From assembly GCA_012955965.1 (NCBI GenBank), contig JABBZI010000019.1, forward strand, positions 1-64,000: DNA of 64,000 nt. The letters run 5' to 3'. This document shows, piece by piece, positions 35,770 to 46,800 of this stretch (positions are counted from its first letter, which is position 1; every line of letters starts with the position of its first letter). The position numbers and the translations under genes are program-made. Source of the DNA: Clostridioides difficile (GTDB lineage: Bacteria > Bacillota > Clostridia > Peptostreptococcales > Peptostreptococcaceae). The notes below the pieces were generated by a model that made no database searches, was not told the origin of the DNA, and saw nothing but the letters and a program-made list of their open reading frames with translations.

Positions 35770-36951
35770 TTATATTCTATTTACTTTAGTTTTTATTGCT
35801 GCTTCTTTAACTGCTTCAGCAACATTTTTTACAACATTTTTATTAAATACATCTGGTAATATATACTCTGGACATATCTCTTCATCGCTTATAGTATTAG
35901 CAATTGCATATGCAGCAGCTATTTTCATTTCTTCATTAATTTCTTTAGACTTAACATCAAGTGCCCCTCTAAATATTCCAGGGAAAGCCAAAACATTATT
36001 GACTTGATTAGGGAAATCTGAACGACCTGTTCCTATTATGAATGCTCCTCCTAGCTTTGCTTCTTCTGGCATTATCTCTGGAGTAGGATTTGCCATTGCT
36101 AGTATTATTGGCTTTTCAGACATACTTTCAACCATTTCCTTTGTAATAGCTCCTGGACCTGAAACCCCTATAAATACATCTTTTCCTTTTATAATATCTT
36201 TTAAAGAACCTTTTTCATTTCTTATATTGGTTACTTCTAACATTTCTTTTTGAACATAATTTAGATTTTCTATATCAGCCTCTAATGCACCACTTCTATC
36301 ACATAATATTATATTTTTAACATTCATATTAAGTAATATTTTTGCTATAGCTATACCAGCAGCACCTGCTCCATTTATTACTATTTCTAAATCTTCTATT
36401 CTTTTATTTTCAATTAATTTTATTGAATTTATTATAGCTGCTGCAACTATTATTGCTGTTCCATGTTGGTCATCATGAAATACAGGTATACCTAAAGATT
36501 TTTTTAGTCTCTCTTCTATCTCAAAACATCTTGGAGAAGAAATATCTTCCAAATTTATTCCCCCAAATACTGGTTCCATCAATTCAACAGTTTTAACTAT
36601 CTCATCTACATCATTAGTCTTTAGACATATTGGAAAGGCATCTACATTTGCAAATTGTTTAAATAATATAGCCTTACCTTCCATGACAGGTATAGATGCT
36701 TCTGCTCCAATATTACCCAATCCAAGCACAGCACTTCCATCACTAACTACTGCAACCAGATTCCCTTTAGAAGTATATCTATAAACATCTTCTTTATTTT
36801 CGTGTATTTTTAAACAAGGTTCTGCAACTCCTGGTGTATATGCTGTTGATAAGTCATCCTTAGTTTTAATTTCTACCTTACTTTCTACACTTATTTTTCC
36901 TTTATTTATTTCATGCATTTCTAATGCCAATTTTGCATAATCCTTAGACAT
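35770..36951 (-). CDS. NAD-dependent malic enzyme
   Basis: 393 residues. Malic-enzyme N-domain (TAYTPGVAEPC, DGSAVLGLGNIG), catalytic VFHDDQHGTAIIV, then the NAD-binding domain with GAGAAGIAIAK and VSGPGAIT. Decarboxylates malate to pyruvate. Last gene of the fumarase alpha-beta-malic enzyme operon, 66 bp behind the beta subunit. With the fumarase it forms a fumarate-to-malate-to-pyruvate route. Confidence 0.94.
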   Translation of the reverse strand: MSKDYAKLALEMHEINKGKISVESKVEIKTKDDLSTAYTPGVAEPCLKIHENKEDVYRYTSKGNLVAVVSDGSAVLGLGNIGAEASIPVMEGKAILFKQFANVDAFPICLKTNDVDEIVKTVELMEPVFGGINLEDISSPRCFEIEERLKKSLGIPVFHDDQHGTAIIVAAAIINSIKLIENKRIEDLEIVINGAGAAGIAIAKILLNMNVKNIILCDRSGALEADIENLNYVQKEMLEVTNIRNEKGSLKDIIKGKDVFIGVSGPGAITKEMVESMSEKPIILAMANPTPEIMPEEAKLGGAFIIGTGRSDFPNQVNNVLAFPGIFRGALDVKSKEINEEMKIAAAYAIANTISDEEICPEYILPDVFNKNVVKNVAEAVKEAAIKTKVNRI

Positions 36952-37017
36952 TGATTTTCCTCCTTAAAGTATATACAACTATTTTTTAACTTTGATATTT
37001 ATATAAATTTATAAACT

Positions 37018-37566
37018 TTATTTACATTCATAAAGTGCTCTACCTTGTTCGTATATATTATTTCCATAGCTGTCTATAGCCACTGTAAGCTTAAGGTCTT
37101 CTACTACAATCTTTCTTATAGCTTCAGCTCCTAAATCTTCATATGCAATTATTTCACATGATTTTATTGAATTTGAAATATATGCTCCAGCTCCACCTAT
37201 TGCAGCAAGGTAAACTGCTCCATATTTTTGCATACCTTCTATAACCTCATCACTTCTTTTTCCTTTACCTATCATAAGTCTAAGACCTCTTTCTAAAAGA
37301 GGTATAGTCAAGTCATCCATTCTATAACTTGTAGTTGGACCAGCAGCACCTATAACTTCTCCTGGCTTTGTAGGAGTAGGTCCCACATAATATATTCCTT
37401 GACCATATACATCAAATGGTAATTCCTCACCTTTATTTATACAATCTATCAATCTTTTATGAGCGGCATCTCTTGCTGTATAAAGTATACCACTCAAACT
37501 AATTGTATCTCCACAATTTAATTTAGCTATATCAATTTCACTTACAGGTGTAGTCATTTTTATCAT
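37018..37566 (-). CDS. fumB: fumarate hydratase class I, beta (C-terminal) subunit
   Basis: 182 residues, the size of the stand-alone beta subunit. TARDAAHKRL, GPTTSYRMD and the GKGKRSDEV segments are typical. Forms the active site with the alpha subunit that starts upstream. It lies 12 bp behind alpha, with a GGGGGG ribosome binding site. Tartrate dehydratase beta is the main alternative, but the malic enzyme neighbour favours fumarase. Gene symbol varies between annotations. Confidence 0.88.
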   Translation of the reverse strand: MIKMTTPVSEIDIAKLNCGDTISLSGILYTARDAAHKRLIDCINKGEELPFDVYGQGIYYVGPTPTKPGEVIGAAGPTTSYRMDDLTIPLLERGLRLMIGKGKRSDEVIEGMQKYGAVYLAAIGGAGAYISNSIKSCEIIAYEDLGAEAIRKIVVEDLKLTVAIDSYGNNIYEQGRALYECK

Positions 37567-37578
37567 TTTATTTCCCCC

Positions 37579-38418
37579 CTAAATTACTACCTTTTTATGT
37601 CTTGATGCATGGCAGTTTATATTTACAACAACAGGAAGACCTGCTATGTGAGTAGGAAAAGTCTCTATATTTAAACCTAAAGCTGTTGTAGTTCCACCCA
37701 AACCTTGAGGTCCTATACCAAGCTTATTAATAGATGCTAATAATTCACTCTCAAGTTTAGCTATATTTTCATCTTTATTAAATTCTCCTAATTCTCTAAA
37801 AAGTGCCTTTTTAGCTATCTGAGCACATTTATCCACAGTTCCGCCTATACCAACTCCAATTACCATAGGAGGGCATGGGTTAGGTCCAGCTTCTGAAACT
37901 GTATCTATTATGAATTTTTTAATACCTTCCAAACCATCTGATGGTTTTAACATTTTCATTTTGCTCATATTTTCGCTTCCAAATCCTTTGGCTGCAAATT
38001 CTATTTTAACCTTATCGCCTTTTACCATATCATAATGAATAATAGCTGGTGTATTATCTTTTGTGTTCACTCTGCTAATAGGGCTTACAACAGATTTTCT
38101 TAAGTATCCTTCTTCATACCCTTGTCTTACGCCCTCATTTATAGCATCGGTAAGTGTATCTCCTTCAATTACAACATCTTGTCCTAATTCAACAAAAAAT
38201 ACAGCCATACCAGTATCTTGACATATTGGTATATTTTTTTCTTTTGCTATTTTAGCATTTTCAACTAATATATTTAATATATTTTTTCCAACTTCACTCT
38301 TCTCACTTTTAGCTTTTTCTTTTATACAACTTAGAACATCTTCTCCTAAATATAGACTTGCTTCTATACAAAGTTTTTTTACATGTTCAACAATTTGTTC
38401 AGATTTTATTTTCCTCAA
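37579..38418 (-). CDS. fumA: fumarate hydratase class I, alpha (N-terminal) subunit
   Basis: 279 residues. The three cysteines of the [4Fe-4S] cluster are visible in [19 protein letters not shown] and GGTVDKCA. Start TTG 38418, eight bases after GGAGGG. First gene of the fumarase/malic-enzyme operon. Oxygen-sensitive hydratase interconverting fumarate and malate; tartrate use cannot be excluded from sequence. Confidence 0.9.
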   Translation of the reverse strand: MRKIKSEQIVEHVKKLCIEASLYLGEDVLSCIKEKAKSEKSEVGKNILNILVENAKIAKEKNIPICQDTGMAVFFVELGQDVVIEGDTLTDAINEGVRQGYEEGYLRKSVVSPISRVNTKDNTPAIIHYDMVKGDKVKIEFAAKGFGSENMSKMKMLKPSDGLEGIKKFIIDTVSEAGPNPCPPMVIGVGIGGTVDKCAQIAKKALFRELGEFNKDENIAKLESELLASINKLGIGPQGLGGTTTALGLNIETFPTHIAGLPVVVNINCHASRHKKVVI

Positions 38419-38613
38419 TCGAACATCCCTCCATTACTTTATAAAAAATATTCGTGATTACACTTACACTTTACCATTATTCTTAAAATTTCTCAATATT
38501 TTTGTATAATTATATATAAGTAACTGAATATTTACTTCAGAGTTATTATTAATGTTATAAATAATATATCTTCTATCATTAAACATATAATATCTGTTTT
38601 TTATATGTAACAC

Positions 38614-39087
38614 TTATTGTTTTATTACATCTACAAATTCTACTTGTATAAGCTTTTGTAAATCAAATGGTGACAACTCTATTTGATAGCCTATTTTTCC
38701 TGCACTCACAATAATTGTATCTAAATTTTTTGCACTTTCATTTACAAAAGTTCTATAAAGCTTTTTCATACCTATAGGAGAGCATCCTCCTCTAATATAT
38801 CCTGTAAGCTTATTTATATCTTTTACATGAATCATTTCCACACTTTTCTCTTTAGCCACCTTTGCAGCTTTTTTTAAGTCCAAATTTTCATGTACTGGTA
38901 TTACATATACATATATATTCTTACTGACCCCTTGAGTTACTAAAGTCTTATACACTTCATTCACATCTCGTCCTATATCATGTGCTACCTCAACACCATC
39001 TACATGTTCACTTTTCACTTCATAAGACATTACTTTATAATCAATCTTATTTGAATCTAATATTCTCATAGCATTAGTCTTAATCAT
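38614..39087 (-). CDS. ybaK: YbaK/EbsC-type Cys-tRNA(Pro) deacylase
   Basis: 157 residues. YbaK domain with DVNEVYKTLVTQG, catalytic lysine region and the GGCSPIGMKK loop. It clears cysteine mischarged to tRNA(Pro). Single-gene unit with its own AAGGAAG ribosome binding site; no relation to its neighbours is apparent. Confidence 0.92.
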   Translation of the reverse strand: MIKTNAMRILDSNKIDYKVMSYEVKSEHVDGVEVAHDIGRDVNEVYKTLVTQGVSKNIYVYVIPVHENLDLKKAAKVAKEKSVEMIHVKDINKLTGYIRGGCSPIGMKKLYRTFVNESAKNLDTIIVSAGKIGYQIELSPFDLQKLIQVEFVDVIKQ

Positions 39088-39209
39088 ACATTCACTTCCT
39101 TTTTATAAAATACGAACATTATACATATTTTCGAATATTCTGTACTATTTTAATGTAATCTTATAGATTTTAAATAAGTATATTTTAAAACAACAATATT
39201 ATTATAACT

Positions 39210-39908
39210 CTATATCAACTTCAAGACTTCATTTTTTTCCAATTCATTAGAATTTTTTAATATTTTTTTTATTCTAATTGGAGAATCTCCTAAAATAAAT
39301 ATTCTATCTGCTAGAGAAAAAGCTTCCTCAATATTATGAGTTACAAATAGCACAGTTCTCTTTTCTTTTTTTAGTATTTCTCTAAAATTATCCATTATAA
39401 TTTGTGTATTCTTTACATCGATAGATTTAAAAGGCTCATCCATTATAATATTTCTTGATGGATATATAAAAGCTCTAGCTATATTTACTCTTTGTCTAAG
39501 TCCCCCACTAAGCATTTGAGGATAGAACTTTTTATATTCACTAATTCCAACCAAGCTTAAATACTCATCACAAATTTTATTTAGCTGAGTTTTATCATAG
39601 TATCTATTTACAACTATCTTTATATTTTCTTCAACTGTTAACCAGTCAATAAGTCTATCATCTTGAAATATATAACTTGTATCTAATTTACTTTCTACTT
39701 TATTCAATTCTTCTTTGATATTAAGATTGTCAGTATCATTTTTAATAATCCCACTTATTATATTCAAAAGTGTAGTTTTTCCACATCCAGATTTTCCAAG
39801 AATACAATTAACCTCATTCACATAAAAATCAATATTAAAATTTTTAAATATGATATGGTCATCGTATCTTTTATTTATATTTTCAATACTCAACTTTATC
39901 TTTTCCAT
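39210..39908 (-). CDS. NitT/TauT-family ABC transporter ATPase
   Basis: 232 residues. Walker A GKSGCGKT, signature LSGGLRQR, Walker B NIIMDEPFKSID (catalytic Glu present), switch His in VTHNIEEA. SsuB/TauB-type. ATG 39908 has AAGGAGAG nine bases ahead and overlaps the permease stop by 13 bp; an earlier in-frame codon to 39983 lies inside the permease gene and is rejected. The C-terminus is short, with no extra domain. Confidence 0.92.
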   Translation of the reverse strand: MEKIKLSIENINKRYDDHIIFKNFNIDFYVNEVNCILGKSGCGKTTLLNIISGIIKNDTDNLNIKEELNKVESKLDTSYIFQDDRLIDWLTVEENIKIVVNRYYDKTQLNKICDEYLSLVGISEYKKFYPQMLSGGLRQRVNIARAFIYPSRNIIMDEPFKSIDVKNTQIIMDNFREILKKEKRTVLFVTHNIEEAFSLADRIFILGDSPIRIKKILKNSNELEKNEVLKLI

Positions 39909-40681
39909 AAAAAAGCTCTCCTTGCTAAAGACTTTTGAGCTATTTGCAAAATGGCAGAAATTAAAAGAACAATAATTATCCATGCAAATATTCCAGATGT
40001 ATTAAAATTGATTTTTTCAGTCTGTATCATAGTTCCAATACCATATGTAGGTTGACTATAGACCTCTCCTGCTATAGCAACTTTCAAGCTTAAAGAAAAT
40101 GTCGATACTAATATAGATATAATTTGAAATTTTATCGCTGGCAAATAAATTTTTAATACCCTATCTACAAATCTTATTTTATATATACTTGCCATTTCTA
40201 ATAAATTCTTGTCTATATTCAATATAGCACCTAAAACGTTATCATATAATATAGGAAAAACTATAGCAAATCCAACTATAAAAGGTGTACTATCTTTTTC
40301 AAACCAAATAAGTGCAAGTACTACCAATATCATAGTTGGTATTGAACGTGCTAAAGCATTAATTGGTTTTAATAAATTTCTAAAAAATCTACTTAAATAG
40401 GACATTACTGACAATATGATAGCAAAAATCATAGCGAATAAAAAACTAAAAAAACATCTTCCCATAGAGTAAAGTATGTCTATATAAAAATTAGAATTAA
40501 GTATGATTTCCTTAATACTGTTAAATACTTGAACTACTGTTGGTAAAAATATGTCATTATCAATTTTCAAAGCAATAATTTGCCATAAAAATAAGAGGAT
40601 AACACAAGAAAGTGTTACCTCTAATTTATCTATAAATTGTTCTTTATTTTTTTTATTTTTCAACCGAGTATATGGCTTCAT
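39896..40681 (-). CDS. NitT/TauT-family ABC transporter permease
   Basis: 261 residues, six helices. It has the SsuC/TauC layout, and the region around LARSIPTMILVVLALIWF matches the family's substrate-channel segment. It overlaps the binding-protein gene by 29 bp and the ATPase gene by 13 bp, so all three are coupled. The Shine-Dalgarno AGGAGG lies within the preceding gene. Confidence 0.9.
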   Translation of the reverse strand: MKPYTRLKNKKNKEQFIDKLEVTLSCVILLFLWQIIALKIDNDIFLPTVVQVFNSIKEIILNSNFYIDILYSMGRCFFSFLFAMIFAIILSVMSYLSRFFRNLLKPINALARSIPTMILVVLALIWFEKDSTPFIVGFAIVFPILYDNVLGAILNIDKNLLEMASIYKIRFVDRVLKIYLPAIKFQIISILVSTFSLSLKVAIAGEVYSQPTYGIGTMIQTEKINFNTSGIFAWIIIVLLISAILQIAQKSLARRAFLWKR

Positions 40682-41648
40682 CAGGTACTTTGCCTCCTAA
40701 TGTCTTATCATCAAAATCAGCCAATTTATCATAGTAGTTTTTGTAGTCATTAAGCATATCTTTAACTGGAATATATTTTAAATTGGCTCTTTCAAGAGCT
40801 TTTTCTATTATCTTAGATTCAGTAGATATTTTTATTTTTTCAGAATATGCACCTAATTCTTCAGGATTCTTATTTGCCCAATCTATACTATTTGATAATT
40901 GACCTACAAAAGAATCAACAAAATCTTTATTATCTCTCAAAAACTCAGATTTCACAATTAATGTAGATTGTGGATAGCCATCTTTTGAACCACTCATTTC
41001 CTTCCATGAGTCATTTAAACTTTTTATGATTTTTATATCTGGGTTTTTAGACATCAAAGCACTAAGTGCAGGTTCTGGAACAATACCTGTTGTGATTTTG
41101 CCAGTGGCCAATAATGGTACTAATTCACTTGCTGAATTCACATAATTAAACTTTATATCTGAAGCACTTATACCCTTTTGCAATAAAATACTCTTCATAG
41201 TTATATCTGGAGTAAGTCCTTTACCAGTACATCCAACTTCTTTACCAAGTAAATCAGAATAGTCTTTTATATTTTCTGTTGATACTAAATAAAGTGAACC
41301 CATTCCCACAGTACCAACGATATTATATGATGAAGTTTTATTATATGCTATTGCAGCCATGTTTGATGGAACTATAGCTATATCTGCATCTTTTTTCATC
41401 ACTCTTGTAGAAATCGCCTCTGGTGTCTTTTCAATACTATACTCTGTCTCATAACCCTCTTTAATTTCTGGATTTTCATTTGCAAGCTTAGCTATTGCCA
41501 TTGCTGGCAATCCATCTGGAACAGCTACTTTTACTTCTTTAACCACTGATAACTCTTTTTTTGGAGATTTATTCTGCTCTGATGAGCATCCTACCAAAAA
41601 AGTCACACTGAATACTACTAACAATATTATAGAAATATACTTTTTCAT
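40653..41648 (-). CDS. NitT/TauT-family ABC substrate-binding lipoprotein
   Basis: 331 residues. Lipobox LVGCS (Cys21), then an SsuA/NMT1-like domain: VAVPDGLPAMAIAKLA, ADIAIVPSNMAAI, IKDYSDLLGKEVGCTGKG. Proteins of this type bind sulfonates, nitrate, bicarbonate or thiamine precursors; the sequence does not decide which. First gene of a three-gene operon. Confidence 0.88.
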   Translation of the reverse strand: MKKYISIILLVVFSVTFLVGCSSEQNKSPKKELSVVKEVKVAVPDGLPAMAIAKLANENPEIKEGYETEYSIEKTPEAISTRVMKKDADIAIVPSNMAAIAYNKTSSYNIVGTVGMGSLYLVSTENIKDYSDLLGKEVGCTGKGLTPDITMKSILLQKGISASDIKFNYVNSASELVPLLATGKITTGIVPEPALSALMSKNPDIKIIKSLNDSWKEMSGSKDGYPQSTLIVKSEFLRDNKDFVDSFVGQLSNSIDWANKNPEELGAYSEKIKISTESKIIEKALERANLKYIPVKDMLNDYKNYYDKLADFDDKTLGGKVPDEAIYSVEK

Positions 41649-41759
41649 CTTTTCCTCCCAAAGCTAACATCTTATAAAATAATTATATTTATTTATATTA
41701 ATTTCTGTTAATTTATCGAATAATCCTTCTTATTTAAATATTTTTATTCATATTTCACC

Positions 41760-43694
41760 CTAGTACTTTTTCTTTTTCTTAGTTGAACTTTTTTGTTGAT
41801 TTTTATTAGTTCTGTTATTTGCATTAGTTTTTTGGTTTTTATTTACACCTTTAGATGTATTTTTCTTAGAATTATTTCTATTAAAATAAGGCTTCTCATC
41901 TCTTGGCTTTATTAGACATCTGTGTCCAAAACCAATTAAGTCTTCTCTTCCAGCTTCTACTAATGCAGAATACACTAAATCATAATTTCTAGGTGCTCTA
42001 TATTGTAATAAAGCTCTCTGCATTGCCTTATCACGTTTTGCTTTAGGTACATAAACTGGTTTCATTGTAAGTGGGTCTATACCTGTATAAAACATTGTCG
42101 TAGATAGAGTACCAGGAGTTGGATAAAAATCCTGAACCTGCTCTGGTTGATAATGAGTATCTCTTAAATACTCAGCTAACTCTATAGCACTATTTAATGT
42201 AGAGCCAGGATGACTAGACATTAAGTATGGTATTAAATATTGTTTTTTACCCAATTCTTCATTTATAGCAAAAAACTTCTGTCTAAACTTATCATAAGTT
42301 TTTCCTGCTGGTTTTTGCATATATTCTAAAACCTCTTCTGATATATGCTCTGGTGCTACTTTTAATTGTCCACTTACATGATGCTCTATCAATTCCCTAA
42401 GAAACTTATTATTTTTGTCTGCCATTACATAATCGTATCTAATACCAGAACGCACAAATACTTTTTTTATTTTTGGTAATTTTCTTACCGCTCTAAGTAA
42501 ATGCAGATACTCACTATGGTCTGCATCTAAATTTTTACATGGTGATGGTGATAGACATTGTCTATTTTTACAAGCGCCTTTAGTAATTTGTTTATTACAT
42601 GCTGGTCTTCTAAAATTAGCTGTTGGACCTCCAACATCATGTATATATCCTTTAAAATCATCTAAATTTGTTATTCCTATTGCTTCATCAATAATTGATT
42701 TTTCACTTCTACTTTGTACTGCTCTCCCTTGATGAAATGTTATTGCACAAAAGGAACAGCTACCAAAACATCCTCTTGAGCTTACTATACTAAATTTAAC
42801 TTCTTCTATAGCTGGTACCCCACCAGATTTTTCATACACAGGATGATATGTCTTTTGATATGGTAATCCATATACTTCATCTAATTCTTCTCTGCTAAGT
42901 GGCTTTTCTGGCTTATTTTGTACTAAATACTTACTTCCTTGAGGTTGAACAATTACACTTCCTCTAAATGGGTCTTGCTCATCGTACTGAATTTTAAAAG
43001 CCTCTACATACTTCATTTTGTCTTCACATATTTCCTTATATGATGGAATTAATATATATTTATCATATATTTCATCTAATGTATCTGCGATATAACATGT
43101 CCCATCAATATGTCTAATATATTTTGGGTCATATCCATCATTAAGTGCATTTGCTACCTCTACAATCTGCTTTTCACTCATACCATAAACTAATAAATCA
43201 GCTCCACTATCTATCAGCATAGATTTTCTTACCTTATCACTCCAATAATCATAGTGTGCAAATCTTCTTAAACTGGCCTCAATACCGCCTATTATTATTG
43301 CTACATCACTATATGCTTCTCTTATTTTATTACAATAAACTATAGTTGCTCTATCTGGTCTATAACCCATTTTCCCACCTGGAGAATACATATCCTTATC
43401 TCTGTGTTTTTTACTAACAGAATAATGGTTTACCATTGAATCCATATTTCCTGCATTGACTAAGAATCCAAGTCTAGGCTTTCCTAACCTCATAAAATCT
43501 TCTGTAGTTTTCCAATCTGGCTGTGCTATTATCCCAACCTTATATCCAGCATTCTCTAAAACCCTAGATATTATTGCTGTCCCAAAACTATGATGGTCTA
43601 CATAAGCGTCTCCTGTAACTAGAACAAAATCTAGTTCTTCCCATCCTCTATCTATCATATCTTGTTTACTTATTGGTAAAAACTTATTTTCCAT
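41760..43694 (-). CDS. YgiQ-family radical SAM protein
   Basis: 644 residues. N-terminal UPF0313/YgiQ domain ([11 protein letters not shown]), then a radical SAM domain with the cluster cysteines in [20 protein letters not shown] (CxxxCxxC), further Cys-rich [23 protein letters not shown], and a basic Asn/Lys/Thr-rich tail (about residues 605-644) of low complexity. The family is widespread in anaerobes and its reaction is unknown. Single gene with its own ribosome binding site. Confidence 0.9.
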   Translation of the reverse strand: MENKFLPISKQDMIDRGWEELDFVLVTGDAYVDHHSFGTAIISRVLENAGYKVGIIAQPDWKTTEDFMRLGKPRLGFLVNAGNMDSMVNHYSVSKKHRDKDMYSPGGKMGYRPDRATIVYCNKIREAYSDVAIIIGGIEASLRRFAHYDYWSDKVRKSMLIDSGADLLVYGMSEKQIVEVANALNDGYDPKYIRHIDGTCYIADTLDEIYDKYILIPSYKEICEDKMKYVEAFKIQYDEQDPFRGSVIVQPQGSKYLVQNKPEKPLSREELDEVYGLPYQKTYHPVYEKSGGVPAIEEVKFSIVSSRGCFGSCSFCAITFHQGRAVQSRSEKSIIDEAIGITNLDDFKGYIHDVGGPTANFRRPACNKQITKGACKNRQCLSPSPCKNLDADHSEYLHLLRAVRKLPKIKKVFVRSGIRYDYVMADKNNKFLRELIEHHVSGQLKVAPEHISEEVLEYMQKPAGKTYDKFRQKFFAINEELGKKQYLIPYLMSSHPGSTLNSAIELAEYLRDTHYQPEQVQDFYPTPGTLSTTMFYTGIDPLTMKPVYVPKAKRDKAMQRALLQYRAPRNYDLVYSALVEAGREDLIGFGHRCLIKPRDEKPYFNRNNSKKNTSKGVNKNQKTNANNRTNKNQQKSSTKKKKKY

Positions 43695-43878
43695 ATTATC
43701 ACCTGCTCAATATATATTTAACAAATATTTTTTCATACAAAAGTATCTTTTTATTTTGTTCTTAACGCTTAATTATATCACAAAAAATACTTAAAACCAC
43801 AACTTAAATAATTTATATAGACATTTTAAGTCCAATAAATTTAAATTGTGATTTTAAGTAAATTAATAATACAGTATT

Positions 43879-46800
43879 TTAAACATTTTCTTCAACCTCA
43901 AAACTACTTACTTCATTTCCAAATATTAAACATGCCTCTTTGCCATCAAACCATTTCAAAGTAGTTGTAGTTATATTTGCATTTATATCAAACTTTTTAT
44001 TACGCATAAATGATTTGCAAGTATCATCACTATCTTTTAGATGTCTCATAGGACATTTTCCACAGGGTTTGTTTTGATTGTTCAAGATTGTCTTATAACA
44101 CAAATCACCTAAATGAGTATTTGGTGCTGACTCAAGCATTTTTTTATTTACAAATAACAGTTCATAAGTATTCCTATCAACAACATACGCCCATATGTCC
44201 ATATTGTCCATTACAGACTTTTGAATCTTTAAAGACTCTTCTAGCTTGTTCTGAATACGCATTTTTAATAAGAACATACTAAGTGTTTTAGATATAAAGG
44301 TTAGTGTATTTACTTCGTCACTAGTCCACATGCGATTATATAAACATTCATCAAAACCTACAAACCCTCTAAATTCATTGCCTTCTAAAATTTTACATTG
44401 TAATATTGAACGTATATCTTGAGGTTTAAGTATTTTTTTCTCATCACTACCTAAACTATCAATATCATTACAATAAAATAATCCATCTGCATTAAAGTTT
44501 AAAAGATAATTACCTAAATCATCATAATAAATATTTTTAAGATTATTAATTTCTGAACGTATCCCTTCATTACACCATTCAAATGTATTTTTACAAGATA
44601 AATTATCATCTGAGTTTTCGAATATATATACACGACTTACATTAAAATGCCTACCTACAATATCTAGAATTAAATTTACTGCCAGTTCTATATCATTTGA
44701 TTCATATAGTATATCAAATATATAATTTGTTATATGTTCTTTAAAAGACCTCTCTATATTGGTATTTTCATCTGTATTTCTTGTATTAGTTATATATTGT
44801 GTTTTATCAATTCTTTTATCATATAATGTGTAACAATTTTTACCTTTTCCTTTAGCTGAGTAAAGGGCTATATCTGCATTTCTAAATAACTGCATATAGT
44901 CCATACCATCTTGTGGGAATCTAGCAATTCCTACACTCAAGGATATTTTATAATTGTTACCTGACCCCATAAAAGACCTTTCAAAGGCTTTTACCAATTC
45001 ATCTGCTTTATTTATAATATCTCTTATTTCAGAAATATCTTTCATAAAAACAATAAACTCATCTCCACCAATTCTTCCTACTATATCAGATGCTCTAAAT
45101 AAGTTAATTAAATCACTCGCAATTTCACTTAACACAGCATCTCCATATAAATGACCTAAGTTATCATTTATTCCTTTAAAGTCATCAATATCAATAATCA
45201 TTAAAGCACCTTTTCTTTTTTTATCTAGTGTTATATATTCTTCTATAAGTGATTGAGATGCTTTTTTATTATATAAGTCTGTCAAAGGGTCCTTTTCTGC
45301 TCTTTCTTTCAATTTCTCCGCCTCTCGCTTTGACTCATCAATATCAGTCAAACTAGCTACAACTTTATAAGGTATTCCATTATCATCAAAAAGTGTTGTT
45401 GCCTTTATGCTAAACCAAGCATAAGTGGTATCTCTAATTCTAAGTCTAATTTCACACTCCTCATATTCACTACCTTCAGAAGTAAGTTTAATCAATGAAA
45501 CAAACTTATTCATATCATCCTGATATATATCTACTGATTTAATCAAGCTTTTTGTTGCATTCTCAGTTATAGGGTCATAACCAAACTTATTATACCAATT
45601 TGGTGAAATATTCATTTGGTCTTTTTCTATATCCCATTCTACTATGATATTTTGAGTCTGTTTTATAATAATCTCATGACGTTCTTCACTTTTCTTAAGC
45701 TGTTGTTCTAATAGTTTAGCAGAAGTAATATCTACAATAACACTACATAATACAGATTTGCCATCTTCATAAACTATTTTTCTCCCTTTTAATAAAATCC
45801 ATATGATAGTTCCATCCCTTTTCTCAATTCTTTGTTCACTCGCAAATGTATCACTTACTTTGAGTTGTTCATTGATACTATCAATAAGTCCTATTCTATC
45901 GTCTTTAAAAATCAGTTTTATTAATTTATTATTTAGTTCATCTTTCAGTTGTTTACGTGTATATCCAATCATACTTAAATATCCTTCATTTAAATATATA
46001 CTGTCAAAATCATCATTTATCTCAGTTATAACTATCCCACCAACAATACTATTGTTAATAGCTTCTATTTCAAATCTTTTTGAATTTAGCTCTTCTTGTA
46101 TTTTTTTAAGTTCTGTTATATCAGTTAAAACTCCCTGAATGCACTCATTTCCTTTGTTATCCTTTATAGACTTACTTCTCTCTAAAATCCAAATTATACT
46201 TCCATCTTTTTTTACAATTCTATATTCAACTTCAATTTTATATTGTTTTTCTAATTGATTTAGAATAGTACAATTAAACTTGTCTATATCTTCTTTGTAA
46301 ATCATATCTTTAAATTTATTTTTAAATATTTTATTTAAATCTTCATCAGAATAACCTGTAAGTTCTAGAAACCCTTGACTTACATATGTCATAGTCATAT
46401 ATTCATCTTTCAGACAGTTCTTAACACCCCCTAATATATTATCCGTAAGTGCTTTAAATTTTTCTTTTTCATTTATAATAACCTTAGTATTGTTATTTAT
46501 AATGCAGGCTATATATACTATAAAAATCAATATAACTAGTAGTATTTCCAAAGCAAATACATATACATCATAAGATATGTTTTCTGACTGAATATACACT
46601 ATTTCGTTTGGAACAACAGAAAAAATATACCAATCATTAATTCCAAGTGGCTTATAATTTAACATAAATTTTTCATTATCTAAATTATAATTAGAATATC
46701 CCGATTTATCATTTTTCATATTTTCTTTTATAGTTTTTATACAATCTACTTCATTACAATTGTCTTTATCAAAAAGCTTAAATATATATGATAACATTTT

